This document shows positions 60,166 to 64,000 of a DNA stretch of 64,000 bases, piece by piece. Each line of letters begins with the position of its first letter. The first letter of the stretch is position 1. The stretch is from a candidate division SR1 bacterium (GTDB lineage: Bacteria; Patescibacteriota; JACMRA01). Made by a program: the position numbers and the translations under genes. The notes under the pieces were generated by a model. The model made no database searches. It was not told the DNA's origin and was given only the letters and a program-made list of their open reading frames with translations. The stretch is taken from positions 33,065 through 97,064 of the forward strand of contig JACMQI010000014.1 in the NCBI GenBank assembly GCA_014377045.1, written 5' to 3'.

Positions 60166-61563
60166 ATGGCTCGACTTTGGCGCTATCTCTTCAATCGTTC
60201 AAATATATTTGTTTTTGTACTAATTCTTTTCACTCTTGTAAATACTTATCTATCGATACATAATAATAGTACAGTAAATAATCAAGTCAAAACTTTGATT
60301 AGGATAGAAGAGTCCTCTAAAGATAATTTTAATGCTATCAGATTGGTAATAAGTGATCCAACTGGACACTGGACTATCAATAATTATAAAGGACCTAAAT
60401 TGAATCTCGGACACGAAATTATAGCGGATATTAAGCACTCAAGTTTTGATGAAAATAATAAATACACTAATTATTTTTTAGGTAAAGGGTTGAGTGGAAA
60501 TGCAGAAATAGGTTATATTTATAGTATTAAGGTTTGTGATTTTCAGTGTCGATATATAAATTTTATAAGTAGCACTAAAAGATTTGTAGGCGATATATTT
60601 TTACAATCCGCGTGTAATAGTGAGCGGTGGGTCACAAAGTTTTTTGCAACTAGTGTAGGGTGTTTGGATATAGCTAATTTATCAAAAGGACTGCTAATAG
60701 GAGATGTTAGTTTTTCTCCAAATGCTAAAGAGTTATTTCGTAAAACTGGTATCAATCATATTGTAGCAGTATCAGGTTTTCAAGTTGTACTAATTAGTTC
60801 ATTTTTGGAGTGGCTACTAATAAAGGGTAGGGTTTCTAGGAGGTTTAGATTTATAATAATAGCATTATTTATCATAGTTTTCCTTACTTTAGTAGGACCA
60901 GAGCCACCTATTCTAAGAAGTGTTTTAAGTATTGTGATCTCATTTATGGTGATGATGATAGGTAGAAAAGTTCCACTAAACAAGGTCCTAATTTATAGTG
61001 CTTTGATTTTACTTTGGTGGAATCCGTTTTTATTACTTTCAATTTCGTTTCAGCTTTCTTATCTTGCTTCATTTGCACTTATTAATAGTTTTTCAATTCC
61101 TTTGTTGTTCACTAAATCAAGTACAGATTCAGACTTACTTAAAAATGATGTGATGCTAGGTGAGGAGAAGCTTTTAACTTGGTCAGGCTCTATCTCTGGA
61201 TATATCATAGCAAATTTTTCTATTTTCTTTTATACACTTCCCATTATTGTTTCTCTCAATGGCTATGTATCTCTTTGGTCTATACTTATCAATATGGTTT
61301 TAGTAACAGTCGTTCCACTTATTTCACTACTCAATATTTTTGCTTTGTTACCTTTTATTGGACCTTACATAAATATTTTTCCGCTTATAATGGAGTCTAT
61401 TATTCTAGAGTTCCTTAATAGCCATTTTTTAAATTATGAACCATTAAAGTTGTCTTCATTTAGTATTATAGAAATTAGCGTATACTACTTTATTTTATTT
61501 ACCTCTAATATTTTACTTAAGTACTATTTTGATTTTGAGAGCTCTAAAGATAAAGATATGTAA
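60166..61563 (+). CDS. comEC: ComEC/Rec2-type DNA uptake channel, short form
   Basis: 465 residues with 8-10 membrane helices. KGLLIGDVSFSPNAKELFRK, GINHIVAVSGFQVVLISSFL, GPEPPILRSVLSIVISFMVM and SFQLSYLASFALI are the competence-domain signatures. The N-terminal OB-like part is kept, but the C-terminal metallo-beta-lactamase domain of Bacillus ComEC is missing. Imports single-stranded DNA across the membrane. It lies 11 bases after the V-ATPase genes, likely on the same transcript. Confidence 0.92.
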   Translation: MARLWRYLFNRSNIFVFVLILFTLVNTYLSIHNNSTVNNQVKTLIRIEESSKDNFNAIRLVISDPTGHWTINNYKGPKLNLGHEIIADIKHSSFDENNKYTNYFLGKGLSGNAEIGYIYSIKVCDFQCRYINFISSTKRFVGDIFLQSACNSERWVTKFFATSVGCLDIANLSKGLLIGDVSFSPNAKELFRKTGINHIVAVSGFQVVLISSFLEWLLIKGRVSRRFRFIIIALFIIVFLTLVGPEPPILRSVLSIVISFMVMMIGRKVPLNKVLIYSALILLWWNPFLLLSISFQLSYLASFALINSFSIPLLFTKSSTDSDLLKNDVMLGEEKLLTWSGSISGYIIANFSIFFYTLPIIVSLNGYVSLWSILINMVLVTVVPLISLLNIFALLPFIGPYINIFPLIMESIILEFLNSHFLNYEPLKLSSFSIIEISVYYFILFTSNILLKYYFDFESSKDKDM

Positions 61564-61569
61564 AAAAAA

Positions 61570-61584
61570 CCACCGTTAGGGTGG
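61570..61584 (-). terminator. Terminator of fusA
   Basis: Hairpin CCACC-CTAAC-GGTGG on the minus strand followed by eight T (61569-61562). On the plus strand no T-run follows, so it mainly serves fusA. Confidence 0.75.
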
Positions 61585-61609
61585 ATAAAAATACTACAAT
61601 CTGAAAAGA

Positions 61610-63718
61610 TTATTTACCTCTCTGATCTACAATTTTTTCTTGAATATTTCTAGGTACTTCGTCGTAATGACCAAATTCCATAGATGCAGTTCCTTGACCT
61701 TTAGTAAATCCTCGTAGTGTGGAAATATAACCAAACAATTCTGAAAGTGGGACATTGGCTATAATGACCTTTGCTTTTCCTCGATCATCTGTGCTTTCTA
61801 TCTGACCACGTCGACTGTTTAAATCTCCGATTACGTCACCCATGTAGTTATCCGGGACGACTACTTCAAGTTTCATAATAGGTTCAAGCAGAACTGGACT
61901 TGCTTTCATGACACCATCTTTGAGAGCTTGTGAAGCAGCAAGTTTGAAGGCGATTTCAGAAGAGTCAACATCATGATAACTCCCGTCAAAAACTTCTACA
62001 TGAATATCTACAAGTGGATAACCAGCAAGAACACCAGTTGAAAGTGTTTCTTTGACACCTTTTTCGATAGCTGGGATAAATTCTTTTGGAATAGAACCAC
62101 CAACAATCTTATTTGCAAAGTCATTACCGGTACCAGCCTCGACAGGATTGATACGTAGATAACAATGACCGTACTGTCCTTTACCGCCTGATTGTTTTAC
62201 GTATTTTCCTTCACTTTCTACAGCAGTACGAATAGTCTCTTTGTAGGCTACTTGAGGAGCTCCTACATTTGTTTCTACTTTGTGTTCACGTCGTAAACGA
62301 TCTACGATAATATCAAGATGAAGTTCTCCCATACCGTGAATGATAGTTTGACCTGTCTCTTCGTTGGTAGATATTTTAAGTGACGGATCTTCTGCTAAAA
62401 GTTTACCAATACCTATACCCAGCCTCTCTTGGTCATTTTTTGTTTTAGGTTCGATAGCAAGAGCTATAACTGGTTCGGCAAATTTTATATTTTCAAGTAA
62501 CATTGGTTTTTGCTTAGTACAAAGCGTATCACCAGTTCGAGCTTCTTTGAGTCCTACAAATGCAGCAATTTCTCCAGCAAAGACTTCATCCACATCTTCA
62601 CGAGTGTTGGAGTGCATCAACACAATACGACCAGCACGCTCTTCTTTACCAGTTCGAGCATTGAAAAGCATATCTCCTTTTTTGACAACACCTTGATAGA
62701 CGCGGAAGAAAGTGAGAGATCCAAATTGGTCATTTGCAAGCTTGAAAGCAAGAGATCCCATAGGTCCAGAATCATCAGCTCTAACGATGATTTCTTTCGT
62801 ACCGTCATCAATATCGTGTCCATGAATATCAGGCATATCTACTGGTGAAGGTAAGTATTCACAAACAGCATTTAAGATAGGTTGAACACCTTTATTTTTA
62901 AGGGCAGAACCACAGAAAATAGGATTGAGTTTGTTTGCAATAGTTGCTCTACGGATAGCTTTTTTGAGTTCTTGAACTGAAATATCAGCACCTTCAAGGA
63001 ATTTTTCACCGATTTCATCATCAGCATCAGCAACAGTTTCGATAAGTGTTTCACGATATTTAGTAGCTTTTTCAAGCATATCCGCAGGGATTTCTTCGGT
63101 CGAGATATCTGTACCCAAGTCATTGGTATATACGATAGCCTTCATGGTAAGTAGATCTACTACACCGCGGAAATTTTCTTCGATACCGATAGGGAGCTGC
63201 ATGACAACACCATTGTCAGTCAAACGATCTTTGATAGATTGTACGTCATAATAAAAATCAGCACCAGTACGGTCGAGTTTATTGATAAAGCAAAGACGTG
63301 GTACACTATATTTATCAGCCTGTCTCCATACAGTTTCAGATTGTGATTCTACACCAGCTACACCGTCAAATACAGCGATAGCGCCATCAAGTACACGGAG
63401 TGATCGCTCTACTTCTACGGTAAAATCTACGTGACCAGGAGTATCAATAATATTGAAGCGAGTTTTGACATCTTTATCTTCATAAACACCTTCTGGAGCA
63501 TCCCAAAAACAAGTGGTTGCTGCAGATGTGATAGTGATACCACGTTCCTGCTCTTGTTCCATCCAATCCATAGTAGCGGCACCTTCGTGAACTTCACCGA
63601 TCTTGTGGGTTCGTCCAGTATAAAGTAGTACGCGTTCTGAAAAAGTAGTTTTTCCTGCGTCAATATGGGCGATAATACCGAAATTTCGCACTTTGTTTAT
63701 GGGTCTCTGTCGTGGCAT
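61610..63718 (-). CDS. fusA: Elongation factor G
   Basis: 702 residues. GTPase motifs [15 protein letters not shown] (G1), [11 protein letters not shown] (G2), DTPGHVDF (G3) and NKLDRTGAD (G4) are intact. Domains II-V follow, with [20 protein letters not shown] and [11 protein letters not shown]. Drives translocation and, with RRF, recycling. Its codon and base use is noticeably less AT-rich than the surrounding genes, as expected for a highly expressed gene. It stands alone, without rpsL, rpsG or tuf. Confidence 0.98.
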   Translation of the reverse strand: MPRQRPINKVRNFGIIAHIDAGKTTFSERVLLYTGRTHKIGEVHEGAATMDWMEQEQERGITITSAATTCFWDAPEGVYEDKDVKTRFNIIDTPGHVDFTVEVERSLRVLDGAIAVFDGVAGVESQSETVWRQADKYSVPRLCFINKLDRTGADFYYDVQSIKDRLTDNGVVMQLPIGIEENFRGVVDLLTMKAIVYTNDLGTDISTEEIPADMLEKATKYRETLIETVADADDEIGEKFLEGADISVQELKKAIRRATIANKLNPIFCGSALKNKGVQPILNAVCEYLPSPVDMPDIHGHDIDDGTKEIIVRADDSGPMGSLAFKLANDQFGSLTFFRVYQGVVKKGDMLFNARTGKEERAGRIVLMHSNTREDVDEVFAGEIAAFVGLKEARTGDTLCTKQKPMLLENIKFAEPVIALAIEPKTKNDQERLGIGIGKLLAEDPSLKISTNEETGQTIIHGMGELHLDIIVDRLRREHKVETNVGAPQVAYKETIRTAVESEGKYVKQSGGKGQYGHCYLRINPVEAGTGNDFANKIVGGSIPKEFIPAIEKGVKETLSTGVLAGYPLVDIHVEVFDGSYHDVDSSEIAFKLAASQALKDGVMKASPVLLEPIMKLEVVVPDNYMGDVIGDLNSRRGQIESTDDRGKAKVIIANVPLSELFGYISTLRGFTKGQGTASMEFGHYDEVPRNIQEKIVDQRGK

Positions 63719-63751
63719 ATATATATTAGTAATCTTATTTAGATACCAAGC

Positions 63752-63781
63752 TTAGTACCATACTTTTGGGGATCTTGTCAA
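63752..63781 (-). promoter_or_regulatory. Promoter of fusA
   Basis: Minus strand TTGACA (63781-63776), 18-base spacer, TACTAA (63757-63752), with a leader of about 25 bases. Confidence 0.55.
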
Positions 63782-63842
63782 GAAGCTTGCTAAAAAATTT
63801 GTTTTGGTTTAAAATATAAAAAATTATTGATTTTTACTAATT

Positions 63843-64000
63843 ATGCTTATCGATGAAATTCTCAACGCAAAAATAAAAAAAGCTGGTTATGATAAAATGA
63901 AAACCACTCTCGCAAAAAAAACCTTTTGTGAATATATATTTGCTTTTTATTCATCGATTGTTTTTAATGAATGCTATTTAAAAAACAAGAACATTAATAA
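63843..64000 (+). CDS. Unknown protein, N-terminal fragment (runs off window)
   Basis: ATG at 63843 and 52 open codons to the edge. LIDEILNAKIKKAGYDKMKT at the start resembles small DUF721/DciA-like proteins, but too little is visible to be sure. Divergent from fusA. Confidence 0.45.
   Translation, partial: MLIDEILNAKIKKAGYDKMKTTLAKKTFCEYIFAFYSSIVFNECYLKNKNIN

Overview
The window is a strongly AT-rich bacterial chromosome segment that looks like a member of the Candidate Phyla Radiation (Patescibacteria). The evidence is: no L30 gene in the spc-type ribosomal cluster, a divergent 16S rRNA with mismatches at universal primer sites, almost no Shine-Dalgarno sequences, a VirD4/HerA-like ATPase of the type common in these genomes, and small cell-envelope enzymes in place of biosynthetic pathways. 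I cannot fix the phylum. The V-type ATPase makes a Dojkabacteria-like lineage a guess only. The standard code fits: full-length proteins are read with TGA as a stop, although TGA stops are rare.

Layout. 1-17 kb: DNA repair and envelope genes (3' part of polA, a UvrD-type helicase-nuclease, uvrC, MFS transporter, DegT-type aminotransferase, HtrA protease, rsmH, tRNA-Arg, LysM/M23 peptidase, recA, a secreted lysozyme-like protein, comF), with five DnaA-box-like sites packed between the helicase gene and uvrC. 17-19.6 kb: a lone 16S rRNA gene on the minus strand. 19.8-27 kb: coiled-coil protein, glycosyltransferase, cupin, CofD/YvcK-like protein, pgl, tRNA-Lys, ftsH. 27-29.7 kb: a compound ribosomal operon L10-L7/L12-S2-L33-L35-L20. 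30-34.6 kb: an anchored protein, RNase P RNA, a VirD4-like gene split by an in-frame TAA, tRNA-Pro. 34.7-38.1 kb: a lone 23S rRNA gene on the plus strand. 38.3-42.6 kb: LOG-family protein, CAP-domain protein, ruvC, topA.

42.8-53.7 kb is a reordered S10/spc operon: S10, L3, L4, L23, S19, L2, L22, S3, S17, L16, L14, L24, L5, S14, S8, L6, L18, S5, EF-Ts, L25, L15, tRNA-Ile, RpoA. S19/L2 and S17/L16 are inverted relative to the usual order. L29, L30 and SecY are missing from it, and tsf-rplY sits where L30 normally lies. 53.7-61.6 kb holds two membrane-anchored proteins, ruvA, a V-type ATPase cluster (D, coiled coil, I, K, E-like, F-fusion) without the A and B subunits, and a short ComEC. 61.6-64 kb is fusA and the start of one more gene.

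Expression signals are uniform. Promoters have a near-perfect TTGACA, a spacer of about 17 bases and an AT-rich -10 box. In several cases the -10 box ends only 6-9 bases before the start codon, which predicts leaderless mRNAs. The 16S and 23S genes are unlinked, and each has its own long processing stem and promoter.
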